A stretch of DNA of 64,000 nt from assembly GCF_014397025.1 (NCBI RefSeq), contig NZ_JACJUO010000002.1:372001-436000 (forward strand), written 5' to 3'. This stretch comes from Ochrobactrum sp. Marseille-Q0166 (GTDB taxonomy: Bacteria; Pseudomonadota; Alphaproteobacteria; Rhizobiales; Rhizobiaceae). How positions within the stretch are numbered: position 1 is the first letter of the stretch; each line of letters starts with the position of its first letter. Shown piece by piece: positions 55,683 through 64,000 of this stretch. Made by a program: the position numbers and the translations under genes. The notes under the pieces were generated by a model that worked only from the letters and a program-made list of their open reading frames with translations, made no database searches and was not told the DNA's origin.

Positions 55683-56342
55683 ATGGCCACTTTAGAAGGC
55701 GGCGCCTACGACGACGTGTTGTTCGGTTCCCGCTTTGACGACTTCATCCGCGCTCATGGCGGTGATGATCTCGTATTCGGAGGTGATGGCAATGACATCA
55801 TCTTCGGCGACGACGGGAATGACATCCTTTTCGGCGGAAATGGTGATGACCTCCTTTTCGGCGGAAATGAAAATGATATTCTGTACGGTGATGCAGGTAA
55901 CGACGTCCTGAGTGGCGGTGATGGGAATGATGTGCTGTTTGGCGGCGCTGGTGATGATATTCTTCAGGGCGGTGCAGGCTCAGATCTTCTCTTTGGCGGC
56001 GATGGGAACGATATCTTGCAAGGTGGTGACGGCAACGACATCCTTGATGGCGGCGCTGGTGATGACATCCTTATCGGCGGCGCCGGTAGTGACGTCTTCC
56101 TGTTCAATGGTGGCGGCGGAAACGACGTCATCCTTGACTTCAACCCAGGCGAAGACACCCTTCAGATCCAGCAGGGCATTAATGGCCTTGATGTTAATTC
56201 GGCGGATGACCTTGCAGACCGTGTCACACAGGTTGGTGGTAATGTGATTGTCGATCTCGGCAATGGCGACACCGTTACCCTCGTGAACACCAGTGCAGAA
56301 GATATACAGGCTCATCCCGACCAGTATTTCACTGTCCACTGA
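55683..56342 (+). CDS. Small RTX calcium-binding protein, type I secretion substrate
   Basis: A 219-residue acidic, glycine/aspartate-rich protein with about twelve consecutive nonapeptides of the GGxGxDxLx type (for example GGDGNDIIF, GGAGDDILQ) plus degenerate ones at the start. Such repeats bind Ca2+ and fold as a beta-roll outside the cell. The C-terminal 60 residues (from DFNPGEDTLQIQQG) form the usual secretion signal region; there is no N-terminal signal peptide. It is in the position of WgeA/ExpE1, the RTX protein needed for galactoglucan export in S. meliloti, though shorter than a typical adhesin. Strong AAGGAG ribosome site. Confidence 0.92.
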   Translation: MATLEGGAYDDVLFGSRFDDFIRAHGGDDLVFGGDGNDIIFGDDGNDILFGGNGDDLLFGGNENDILYGDAGNDVLSGGDGNDVLFGGAGDDILQGGAGSDLLFGGDGNDILQGGDGNDILDGGAGDDILIGGAGSDVFLFNGGGGNDVILDFNPGEDTLQIQQGINGLDVNSADDLADRVTQVGGNVIVDLGNGDTVTLVNTSAEDIQAHPDQYFTVH

Positions 56343-56357
56343 TTAAACGATTGAGTG

Positions 56358-56400
56358 CGTGCCCGGCATCCTCCCGCCGGGCACGTTCCTTCTTTAATTT
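56358..56400 (+). terminator. Rho-independent terminator after the RTX gene
   Basis: CGTGCCCGGC and GCCGGGCACG form a perfect 10-bp GC-rich stem around an 8-nt loop, followed by a T-rich tail. It should stop or reduce read-through from the RTX gene into the glycosyltransferase operon, so the RTX protein can be made in excess. Confidence 0.87.
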
Positions 56401-56487
56401 TTTTCAATCTCGATTTTTGGCCCGACCCAGCCTCGTTAGTGCTGCTTCTGGCCCTGCATTTCCAACAAGAATGAAAGGGCGCTCACA

Positions 56488-58749
56488 TTGAACCTCGACC
56501 ATTCGGCGGACACTGAAAGCAAAACCGAGAATCTCTCCATTTGCCGTCTATGCGCCGACGTGGCTCTGGTCATCTGGGATGTTCCCGGCCCGGCTCGCTC
56601 CACAAACAAATGCACGCTGGAAACGCCTGTCCAGCCCGTCCCGCTGCTCAGTGTTGGCATTCCGCTGGAAAATGGCGGGATGCGTATGTTCTGGGCCATG
56701 CGGACCGGAACCGAACCAATCGAATTATCGCTGAGTGCAGGTTCATTGGGACCTACAGCACAAGCAATCCTTTATCCGGCCAATGAGCTTGCAGCATTCG
56801 ACGTCAATCATGTCGTGAGTGATCTCACTTTGCCCGGCCATATCAAGCTTCTGACCAATATCCTCACAGCCTGGCGCAGCACGTTCCGGCTGACGCGAAA
56901 TCAGGCATTCGCATCCCTCGTGCGCGAGCTGACTTTTGCTTTAACGCCGGAACCCCGGGAAGCTCAGCATTGCGGTGAACCTGTTTCCGGGCATCATCTT
57001 CTCGAAACAGCCATCGATCCGATGCTCGGCGAAATCTCCGCCATTTACGGCATAACGCCAGGCAGCGTCATGGTGATCCCGCCGCGATTTGTGCTTGGTC
57101 AGCAGGGCCGCAATGCCTGGCAGTCCTGCCATCTTCTGGTTGAAGCTCCGCAGGATCTGCCTTCATCGCTCCTGCTTGTACTAAGCGGGAAGAAGGGTGT
57201 CGCGGTGCGCAAGATGGCAACCCGAACGGCAGAACAAAACGACTTCACCAAATGGTGGAGCAAATGGCAGAGTAACGGTGCTTTGCGGGCGTTTCTGGTT
57301 CGCCAGCTGGGAAAAATCAATGCGGCAGGCGCCGCCGTTGCCATTGATTTACAAACGCGCTCGCCGCTACCTGTCCGTCAAATTGCACAATCCACTTCTC
57401 AGCCGGCAGCCGAAATCGATCTGGCGCTGGCATTGGATGGAGGACTGATCGTCGGTGGCTGGATGCATGATCCTTCAGCCATGCTCGCCGATATCGAATA
57501 TTTGCCTGAAGGCGGCAGCGCTCAGTCGCTCAAGCCTTATTTCCATAAGTTTGCAGGTAAAACTGCCAAGCGTGAGGATGCTCCACAAAGGGACGTGACA
57601 GGCTTTGTTGCGTGGTTGCCATCGGCAAAAAACCTTGGCCCATTGCTGCAGCCGCGTTTTCAGATGCGGCTTACCTCGGGCAGCACCGCGCCACTGGTGC
57701 CTGCGCCACAACCTTTTGAACCATCCGCGCAGCGAATGCGGATCTTGCGTTCCGTCCCGCCACAACAGGCGCGGCCGCATGTTTTCGAGCAGATTCTCGC
57801 CCCCGCACTCACAGAAGTTGAAAAGAAGATCGGCGCAACGGTGCGCATCACGCAAGTCAAAGAGTTTGGTGAGACGCCTGTTTCTCCTTTAGCCTCGATC
57901 GTCATCCCGCTCTACCGCAATCTCGATTTCCTGCGGTTTCAGTTCTCATCGATGGCAACTGATCCGTGGCTGATGGCCAATGCTGAATTTATCTTCGTGC
58001 TCGATTCACCTGAAATTCAGGATGACACGGAGCATATGCTGGGTGGCCTCAACATCCTTCATAATATGCCGTTCAAGCTTGCAATCATGAACCGCAATGG
58101 CGGCTATGCGCGCGCCTGCAATGCGGGCGCAAGCATCGCGACAGGCACAACAATTGTTATGCTCAATTCGGATGTGGTGCCTTCCGAACATGGTTGGTTG
58201 CAGCAGCTGATCCAGCCGCTATTCGATGAGCCGAAGCTCGGTGCAATCGGCCCGCGCCTTTTGTTTGAAGACGGCTCTCTGCAACATGCCGGGCTTTACT
58301 TTGCCCGCGATCGACAAGGCATCTGGCTCAATCATCACTACCATAAGGGTATGCCCGGCAATTATGCGCCTGCGCGTCGTGGGCGTGATGTTCCGGGCGT
58401 TACCGGCGCGTGCCTGATTACCCGCAAGGACATCTTTGATCTGGTAGGCGGTTACAGCGAAGACTATGTCATCGGCGATTACGAAGACAGCGACCTGTGC
58501 CTGAAAATTCGCCAGCTCGGTTTCCAGATTTACTACGAGCCGAGCGTTGCCCTCTACCATTTCGAGCGCCGCTCAATCCGCCGCAGCGCGGATTATATGC
58601 GCGGCCTTGCCAGCCAATATAATTCCTGGCTGCACACACAGCGCTGGAACGAAGAAATCAGTGAACTGATGGCCCCGCAACACGACGAGATGCAGCTCTC
58701 AATGCCCTCAAATGTGATCGTGGCCAAATCTGAAAGGAGCGCCGCTTGA
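56488..58749 (+). CDS. GT2-family glycosyltransferase with N-terminal accessory region
   Basis: A 753-residue protein. The first 300 residues are unrecognised. Residues about 309-377 (LDGGLIVGGWMHDPS ... VTGFVAWLP) form a small module also present in the two later genes of the operon. Residues about 470-720 are a classical GT2 domain: SIVIPLYRNLDFLRFQFS, MLNSDVVPSEHGWL (DxD-type Asp), VTGACLITRKDIFDLVGGY and DYEDSDLCLK. It likely adds a sugar to the exopolymer. The start is TTG (56488) with AAGG upstream; the next in-frame ATG would delete 64 residues. Confidence 0.85.
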   Translation: MNLDHSADTESKTENLSICRLCADVALVIWDVPGPARSTNKCTLETPVQPVPLLSVGIPLENGGMRMFWAMRTGTEPIELSLSAGSLGPTAQAILYPANELAAFDVNHVVSDLTLPGHIKLLTNILTAWRSTFRLTRNQAFASLVRELTFALTPEPREAQHCGEPVSGHHLLETAIDPMLGEISAIYGITPGSVMVIPPRFVLGQQGRNAWQSCHLLVEAPQDLPSSLLLVLSGKKGVAVRKMATRTAEQNDFTKWWSKWQSNGALRAFLVRQLGKINAAGAAVAIDLQTRSPLPVRQIAQSTSQPAAEIDLALALDGGLIVGGWMHDPSAMLADIEYLPEGGSAQSLKPYFHKFAGKTAKREDAPQRDVTGFVAWLPSAKNLGPLLQPRFQMRLTSGSTAPLVPAPQPFEPSAQRMRILRSVPPQQARPHVFEQILAPALTEVEKKIGATVRITQVKEFGETPVSPLASIVIPLYRNLDFLRFQFSSMATDPWLMANAEFIFVLDSPEIQDDTEHMLGGLNILHNMPFKLAIMNRNGGYARACNAGASIATGTTIVMLNSDVVPSEHGWLQQLIQPLFDEPKLGAIGPRLLFEDGSLQHAGLYFARDRQGIWLNHHYHKGMPGNYAPARRGRDVPGVTGACLITRKDIFDLVGGYSEDYVIGDYEDSDLCLKIRQLGFQIYYEPSVALYHFERRSIRRSADYMRGLASQYNSWLHTQRWNEEISELMAPQHDEMQLSMPSNVIVAKSERSAA

Positions 58750-59588
58750 CGGAAGTGGTAATGCTGAAACAGCCAGAACCTGAAGCCAAACCAGCAATAC
58801 CCGAAGAACAGATTGACTGGCTGATACAATCTGTTTTGAAGAACCGGTTTCTGCCCTCACCCGACCCGAACAGCGTGTTCGTCGGAGACGGCGATTATCG
58901 CGCCGTGGGTGCCGAGTTCCTTGGTCATTTCATCCGCAAGGGCGGGCTGAGACCTGATTCACGCGTGTTGGATATCGGTTCGGGGATTGGCCGCATGGCC
59001 ATACCACTGACCCAATATCTCGACCCGGCGAAGACACACTATGCCGGTATTGATCCTGTGGTCGGTGGCGTTAACTGGTGTCGCCAGAACATCACTGCGC
59101 GCTATCCCAATTTCGAGTTCCGTCATCTCGACATTGCCCATGATCTTTATAATCCAAAAGGAAGCGTGAGTGGTCTGACCCTCACATTGCCTTTTGCGGA
59201 TAAGAGCTTCGACTTCGTCATTATGACCTCCGTGGTCACGCATTTGCCGCCTGACGAGGTAAAATCCTATCTGGAACAGATTTCGCGCGTCCTGGCGCCT
59301 GGTGGCAAACTGTTCATGACTGCCTTTGTCGTGGACGACATTGCCGCTCGCGACCGGCACGGCAAGCGCGACAAGCGCCTCTCCTTTGAGCGTCACGGCA
59401 CAGGCCCATGCTGGTTTGTGCCGGAACTTCCGCCCCTTGCGGCGGTCGGCTTTGAAAACGGCTTTCTGGATCGTGCGCTTACAGGTGCCAAACTGGAACT
59501 ACAAACAAAGTCCTTTGGACATTGGCGCGGCATTGAAGCCGATCACTATCAGGATATCTTCATTGCCTCGCGCGGAGTTAGCGTCTGA
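58746..59588 (+). CDS. Class I SAM-dependent methyltransferase
   Basis: A 280-residue methyltransferase: RVLDIGSGIGRMAIPL is motif I (SAM binding), followed by GIDPVVGGVNWCR (motif II), FDFVIMTSVVTHLPPDEV (motif IV) and LAPGGKLFMTAF. It probably methylates a sugar of the polymer. The start TTG at 58746 has a perfect AAGGAG 6 nt upstream and overlaps the stop of the GT2 gene by 4 bp; ATG at 58761 is an alternative. Confidence 0.85.
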   Translation: MTEVVMLKQPEPEAKPAIPEEQIDWLIQSVLKNRFLPSPDPNSVFVGDGDYRAVGAEFLGHFIRKGGLRPDSRVLDIGSGIGRMAIPLTQYLDPAKTHYAGIDPVVGGVNWCRQNITARYPNFEFRHLDIAHDLYNPKGSVSGLTLTLPFADKSFDFVIMTSVVTHLPPDEVKSYLEQISRVLAPGGKLFMTAFVVDDIAARDRHGKRDKRLSFERHGTGPCWFVPELPPLAAVGFENGFLDRALTGAKLELQTKSFGHWRGIEADHYQDIFIASRGVSV

Positions 59589-60847
59589 TGGCCCCGCGTG
59601 TACTCATCGCAGCCCACAACCATCCGTCGCTGCACCCCGGCGGAACGGAAATTTTCGCCCATGATCTGTTCCGCGCCTATCAGCGGGCAGGCTGTGAAGC
59701 GATGTTTCTAGGTGCAACCAACAAGGTGCATCGCGAAGCGCGTCCAGGCACGAGCTTTCAGAGCATTGGCAACGGCGGCGATGAAATTCTGCTGTGGTCC
59801 GGGCACTTTGATCGCTTCTATATGAGCCAGATCGACCTATACGGCATTGTGCCGGATATTGTTGAACTGCTGCGTGACTTCAGACCCGACATTGTGCACC
59901 TGCATCATCTGCTGCTTTTGGGCGCAGAATTCCCCCATATCGTGCGCCGCACACTGCCTAATTGCCGGATTGTCCTGACGCTGCACGATTATTACCCCAT
60001 CTGTCATCATGACGGGTTGATGGTTCGCACCACCGGCAAAGAACTTTGTCATGGGGCAAGTCCAGATCGCTGCCACGCCTGTTTCAAAGATATTGCGCTG
60101 GATAAATTTGTGCTTCGTGAGCGCCACATCAAATCGCTGCTGAGCACTGTCGATGCGTTTGTGTCACCAAGTGCGTTTCTTAAACAGCGCTATGTAGAAT
60201 GGGGCCTTGCCGATGATCGCATTCGGGTCATCCCCAATGGCCAGCCGGAACGTCCAAGATCAACGGCTGTTTCGCAAGAGCGGGCTAAGCCGACCTTCGG
60301 CTATTTTGGCAATCTCAACCCGTGGAAGGGTGCAACAGTTCTGCTTGAGGCCGCAAAGCTGCTGATTGCCGAGGGATTTGATTTCGAGCTCCGTGTTCAT
60401 GGAGCAGCTCCCTTCCAGAGCGAGAGCTTTGTCAGCGAAATCGATGCGCTTTTTGCTCAAACATCTCCCGTTGTGCAGCGGCGTGGTGCTTATCGCCGCG
60501 AGGATATCGCTCAACTCATCCAATCCGTGGATTGCGCCATCATGCCTTCGATCTGGTGGGAAAACGCACCGCTCGTCATTCAGGAAGCACAGGGACAGAA
60601 CCGTCCCGTCATCTGCAGCAATATTGGTGGAATGGCCGAGATGATCACTGATGGCATCAATGGTCTCACCGTTCCGCCCAATGACCCGCTGGCGCTCGCC
60701 CAAGCAATGCGACGCATGGCGGAAAACCCGGACCTGCGCCAGTCGCTTGGCGAAAACGCGCGGCACCCGGACACCATCGACACCACCGCAGCACGCTATC
60801 TCGATCTGATTGGATCCTTGCGCGCGGCCCGTGTCGAGGCAGCATGA
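59588..60847 (+). CDS. GT4-family glycosyltransferase
   Basis: A 419-residue GT-B enzyme: the donor/acceptor start HNHPSLHPGGTEIFAHDLF, TLHDYYPICHHDGLM, FGYFGNLNPWKGATVLLEA and IMPSIWWENAPLVIQEAQ. The CHGASPDRCHACFKD segment has cysteines typical of a subgroup with a zinc-like knuckle. Translation is coupled (TGATG) to the methyltransferase. It is closely related to the partial gene at the window end. Confidence 0.88.
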   Translation: MAPRVLIAAHNHPSLHPGGTEIFAHDLFRAYQRAGCEAMFLGATNKVHREARPGTSFQSIGNGGDEILLWSGHFDRFYMSQIDLYGIVPDIVELLRDFRPDIVHLHHLLLLGAEFPHIVRRTLPNCRIVLTLHDYYPICHHDGLMVRTTGKELCHGASPDRCHACFKDIALDKFVLRERHIKSLLSTVDAFVSPSAFLKQRYVEWGLADDRIRVIPNGQPERPRSTAVSQERAKPTFGYFGNLNPWKGATVLLEAAKLLIAEGFDFELRVHGAAPFQSESFVSEIDALFAQTSPVVQRRGAYRREDIAQLIQSVDCAIMPSIWWENAPLVIQEAQGQNRPVICSNIGGMAEMITDGINGLTVPPNDPLALAQAMRRMAENPDLRQSLGENARHPDTIDTTAARYLDLIGSLRAARVEAA

Positions 60848-60857
60848 GAGGTAGATC

Positions 60858-61628
60858 ATGAACATCGCGACCAAAATTCCATCCGAAGGGGCACAAAAGC
60901 CGGTTGAAGCACAGAGTGCTCAACCGAAAGCTCAAAGGACTGAAGCCATGAAAGGACGCGTTGACGCTATTGAAGAAGGACGCCTTTACGGCTGGGCATT
61001 TGATCCGTCCTATCCCACTGAGCGGCTCATCATTCGCGTTCTTTTGGACGACAAGCCCATTGCCGAAGCACCAGCCGACAAAGAGCGACCAGACCTCAAG
61101 CGCAATGGCATTGGCGATGGGCTGCACGCTTTCGAAGTGATGCTGCCACAATTTGCTGCAGCCCGCGCTGGCGATCTGTTGGTCGTTGCAGCCAATGCTG
61201 CAGGCAATGAGCAAAAGCTGCGCGTTCCAAAACCTGATGAGCAGGCAGCTGAAGCGCTCATCGCAGCACCGATGACCCGCATTCTCGATAAACTCGATAT
61301 GCTGATGGCTGCACAGCGGCAATTGCAGGTCAACCAGCGTTCATTGCAGCGCGCATCGCCCACCATCGACAGTTCCGGTGATGCGGCACCAGCAGAGCTT
61401 CTCGATATAGCCGGTTCGGTTGATGCGCTGCGAACCGATCTTCATCAGCGCATGACCGAGCTTGATGTTCATATCATGCGGATGGATGGCGTGGTGGCGG
61501 GCCTTGAACAACGCATGGAAGACGTGCGCAAGAGAAGTAGCGGTGACATCAAAGTACTTTTCGTGCTGGCCGCCGTTTTGACCGGCTTTGTCGCAGGCGC
61601 GCTTCTGACGCTTGCAGTCATGCCGTAA
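60858..61628 (+). CDS. Membrane-anchored protein with GWxxDP module and coiled coil
   Basis: A 256-residue protein of unknown function. Residues about 31-97 contain the module GRLYGWAFDPSYPTERLII ... RPDLKRNGIGDGLHAFEVMLP. Residues about 135-230 are helical and probably coiled coil. The extreme C-terminus (about 230-252) is a single membrane helix (VLFVLAAVLTGFVAGALLTL), so it is tail-anchored. Likely a scaffold for the polymer-assembly enzymes (inference). Occupies the wgeE/expE5-like slot. Confidence 0.75.
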   Translation: MNIATKIPSEGAQKPVEAQSAQPKAQRTEAMKGRVDAIEEGRLYGWAFDPSYPTERLIIRVLLDDKPIAEAPADKERPDLKRNGIGDGLHAFEVMLPQFAAARAGDLLVVAANAAGNEQKLRVPKPDEQAAEALIAAPMTRILDKLDMLMAAQRQLQVNQRSLQRASPTIDSSGDAAPAELLDIAGSVDALRTDLHQRMTELDVHIMRMDGVVAGLEQRMEDVRKRSSGDIKVLFVLAAVLTGFVAGALLTLAVMP

Positions 61629-61639
61629 GGACAAGCCGT

Positions 61640-63880
61640 ATGGTGCAAGACGAACGTCCAAATTCGGCTCCAAAACAGCCCCGCACACCTGATCGCCCAC
61701 CCATGATGATTGAGGGTGAAATGGTGGTCGGCAGCGTGATTGAGGACACGCTGGTTTTAGTGCTGGGTATTGGCAGTGCGACCAATGATCAGGTTACGGC
61801 CTTTCTGAATGGCGACCCTGCAATGAGTGTGAAAACAAACCTCATTACCTGGCCGCTAAAAGAACCTTCACCTGCCGGAACGCACGGTTTTGTGGCAATT
61901 GTTCCGACCAATGTGCTGCGTCGTGGCGTGCTTAAAACAATCATGTTCCAGCACCGGTCCAAAGTAGGGCGCTATAACTTTGCCTCACGATCCGCCTCCA
62001 TTGCGGATTTTGTTGCAATGATTGCCGATCTGTCGGGTTCAGCTCTGCCCGGCGTCATTGACGAGCTCGTCGAAGGCCTGATTTCAGGGCCAATCAGCCG
62101 GAAGAAGCTTTCAGCGATCACCGTTCTCTTACAAGCAGGAGCGCGTTCGGATGGCTGCATCGAATTGATCGGAGGCAGCGACGAGGGTGAAATTTTCGTT
62201 CAGGGCTGGGCTCAGGATTTGACGCCCAGTGTCACGCGACTGCTGATCAGCGGTAAGAATTCATCCCTCGCCGAATGTGCGATCAGTGTTTTCGCCCGCC
62301 CTGACCTCACCGAACAAGCATCCGGTTTTGCTGGGCTGCTGCTCTCCAATGAGCCGGTTGAAGCCAATGATATTGAGCGAATTCTGTTTCGCGGCAGGCG
62401 CGGCTGGCGATTTACAGAAGTCTATGATCGCAGGCTTTTGTCCGGGTCGCGCGAGACGCCGGCCCATATCCGCGCAATCCTGCCACGGGTGAGAAGCTCA
62501 ACCGATATTTTGTTAAGGCTGCGTTCGGCAGCCAATCGCTTTGACGGTACGGATACCGTTTCGTCCCTCCCGTTTCCGGTCCGGATCGGCATCGACAATG
62601 TTTTCCGCGTTGAAGGCAGTGGCCTTCTTGTTGCAGGCTGGTTGCTCGATCCCGACAGCCACGTCGAGGGTGTAAAACTGCGTCGTCATCGTGGAGAAAT
62701 CCAGATCGACACAACATGGACGCGCATTGATCGCCCGGATGTGACGCGTGAGTTTGACAATCAACCCCCGTTCAATGCTGGCCTTGATCCTAGCAGACAC
62801 GCTCATGGCTTTGTGGCATTTGCTGTGGAACTTGATGGTGACAGTACCTCACCCTTCTACCTAGAACTAACCATCAGCGACGGGCGGCGTGCCTTCTTTC
62901 CGCTGACGCCGACACGCGTGACCTCGCGCGATGCAATCGTGCGGCAGCTTCGCGCAACGGACCCCAACACCTGGGCATTGCGCCACATCGTCGATCAGCA
63001 GCTGGTGCCGCTGCTGCGTGGCGTTACCCGCCCCGCACCTGAAGTATTCGGTGTGGTTGATCTGGGACCATTTGAAGACGCAATGGGGCCAGCAATCATC
63101 ATCGGGATTGACGAGCGTGTCGAAGAGATCGAGCCATTGCTCGCGCTGCTTGCCCTTGATCCTGAAACGCGAATAGCACCGATTGTGATCGCAGCAGCAA
63201 CCGAAATCATAGACCGCGTCGGCGTTCAGATCAGACGGCTGGCTGATTTCTATCGTCTGCGCATTCGACTTGTTTCGGCCCATGGCTCGGAAGATCTTTA
63301 TGACGCGCTGGAAGTCGGCGCACGCACTGTTACCACCGATCAGGTTGTCTTTCTGGCAGGCTCCCTGCTGCCGCGAAAGGCTGGCTGGCTCAACAAGCTG
63401 GTCAGTGCATATGAAACCCATAAAGACTGTGTGCTCTCTCCAACCCTTGCCTATGAAGATGATTCAATCCGCTGGGCAGGGACGTGGGTTGCAGGACCAC
63501 AATCGGATCGCGCCCTCATCAGTCGTTATGCGGGCTATCCGATCGACGCCATATCCGGCATGTCGCTGACCGAAGTGGCAACGGCAACCTTTGAATGCTG
63601 CATCATGCCGCGCGAAGCATTGTTTTCTGCCGGTGGCTTCACACGAGGCTATCTCGGCACCCATGAAAAGGGCCTGGACCTTGGGCTGAAGCTCAAACAA
63701 TCGGGCCTGCGTTCCTATTGGCTGCCATCAGCACAGATGCTCGGCGCCGATGATACTTCTGTCACCGACAAGGCCTCAACCATTGCTTTAATCGAGCGGA
63801 TCGACCGCCAGGTTTTCGACGCCCGGTGGTCGGCCATTCTCGCTGGCAAGCGCAAAGTGCAAATGGAGGAACCCGTATGA
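61640..63880 (+). CDS. Large GT2-like protein with repeated GWxxDP modules, DxD missing
   Basis: A 746-residue protein. Three related N-terminal modules can be seen: about residues 25-105 (ending THGFVAIVP), 172-235 (IFVQGWAQDLTPS ... ARPDLTEQASGFAGLLL) and 317-398 (LLVAGWLLDPDSH ... RPDVTREF ... HGFVAFAVEL). The C-terminal third (about 480-690) has GT2-like architecture, but where the active GT2 in this operon has MLNSDVVPSEHGWL this one has VFLAGSLLPRKAGWL, lacking the DxD aspartate. It may be a non-catalytic scaffold or a divergent enzyme. Strong GGAGGA ribosome site for the next gene lies at its end. Confidence 0.8.
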   Translation: MVQDERPNSAPKQPRTPDRPPMMIEGEMVVGSVIEDTLVLVLGIGSATNDQVTAFLNGDPAMSVKTNLITWPLKEPSPAGTHGFVAIVPTNVLRRGVLKTIMFQHRSKVGRYNFASRSASIADFVAMIADLSGSALPGVIDELVEGLISGPISRKKLSAITVLLQAGARSDGCIELIGGSDEGEIFVQGWAQDLTPSVTRLLISGKNSSLAECAISVFARPDLTEQASGFAGLLLSNEPVEANDIERILFRGRRGWRFTEVYDRRLLSGSRETPAHIRAILPRVRSSTDILLRLRSAANRFDGTDTVSSLPFPVRIGIDNVFRVEGSGLLVAGWLLDPDSHVEGVKLRRHRGEIQIDTTWTRIDRPDVTREFDNQPPFNAGLDPSRHAHGFVAFAVELDGDSTSPFYLELTISDGRRAFFPLTPTRVTSRDAIVRQLRATDPNTWALRHIVDQQLVPLLRGVTRPAPEVFGVVDLGPFEDAMGPAIIIGIDERVEEIEPLLALLALDPETRIAPIVIAAATEIIDRVGVQIRRLADFYRLRIRLVSAHGSEDLYDALEVGARTVTTDQVVFLAGSLLPRKAGWLNKLVSAYETHKDCVLSPTLAYEDDSIRWAGTWVAGPQSDRALISRYAGYPIDAISGMSLTEVATATFECCIMPREALFSAGGFTRGYLGTHEKGLDLGLKLKQSGLRSYWLPSAQMLGADDTSVTDKASTIALIERIDRQVFDARWSAILAGKRKVQMEEPV

Positions 63881-64000
63881 GCGAGAAGCTTCGCGTTCTG
63901 GTCATTTCCCACGCCCATCCGTCGATCTCACTCGGCGGTGGTGAAATTGCATCCTATAATCTGCACAAGGGCTTAAACACCATTCCCGGCGTGCAGTCAG
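63877..64000 (+). CDS. GT4-family glycosyltransferase (N-terminus only, cut by window end)
   Basis: The first 41 codons are visible: MSEKLRVLVISHAHPSISLGG followed by GEIASYNLHKGL. This is the N-terminal half-site of a GT-B glycosyltransferase and resembles the GT4 at 59588. The start overlaps the previous stop as ATGA and has GGAGGA at 63865-63870 upstream. It continues the operon beyond the window. Confidence 0.8.
   Translation, partial: MSEKLRVLVISHAHPSISLGGGEIASYNLHKGLNTIPGVQS

Noticed and set aside
1..64000. CRISPR arrays, rRNA operons, intact insertion sequences or prophage genes
   Set aside because: None seen: no regular direct repeats with spacers, no rRNA sequence, and the only transposase is a fragment. 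The RTX coding repeats are protein-level repeats, not a CRISPR.

Overview
The window reads as chromosomal DNA of an alphaproteobacterium of the Brucellaceae (Brucella/Ochrobactrum type). Grounds: a WbkF/WbkD-like O-polysaccharide pair in its usual convergent arrangement, a cobalamin riboswitch ahead of metE, Rhizobiales-type GATC/CCGAAAA palindromic repeats, dense ATGA-coupled operons, and exopolysaccharide genes like those of Sinorhizobium. The assignment rests on protein and motif recognition by eye; no database search was possible.

Layout. 1-4043 is AT-rich and looks acquired: a rhamnan-synthesis (RgpF/WsaF-type) glycosyltransferase, a decayed IS3-family transposase, and long stretches with no recognisable gene, ending at the 3' end of a tRNA-Gln(UUG). 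4332-7224 holds wbkF (initiating undecaprenyl-phosphate sugar transferase) and wbkD (membrane 4,6-dehydratase). 7573-10235 is a B12 riboswitch and metE; a palindromic repeat sits inside the riboswitch's variable arm. 10269-12544 has a secreted DUF922 metalloprotease-like protein and an ArsR/MFS pair with a clear promoter-operator. 12599-19260 (minus) is a seven-gene operon combining a PotABCD-like ABC importer with a three-subunit FAD/[2Fe-2S] amine or imino-acid dehydrogenase of the HcnABC/opine-oxidase type. An IclR regulator (19624) separates it from 20639-27681, a BMP-type nucleoside ABC importer with an ADP-ribosylglycohydrolase-family protein and a nucleoside hydrolase; a ribokinase converges on it. 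28955-33091 encodes a 1378-residue multidomain protein ending in ATP-grasp and Mur-ligase domains, not assignable to a known pathway. 33081-40718 is a pbpC/alpha-2-macroglobulin (YfhM-like) pair.

40925 to the window end is one polysaccharide/secretion island whose gene content and order resemble the S. meliloti galactoglucan (EPS II, exp/wga-wgc-wgg-wgd-wge) cluster: a minus operon (unknown protein, GT2-GT4 fusion, two pyruvyl transferases, GH-like and SGNH-like hydrolases), a MarR regulator with a GT4, a type I secretion ABC/HlyD pair, an RTX protein, and a plus operon of glycosyltransferases, a methyltransferase and a membrane protein. The identical 13-bp palindrome TTCAAATTTTGAA occurs in the three promoter regions of this island and nowhere else that I saw, which makes it the obvious candidate operator for the MarR protein. 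The last gene runs off the window.
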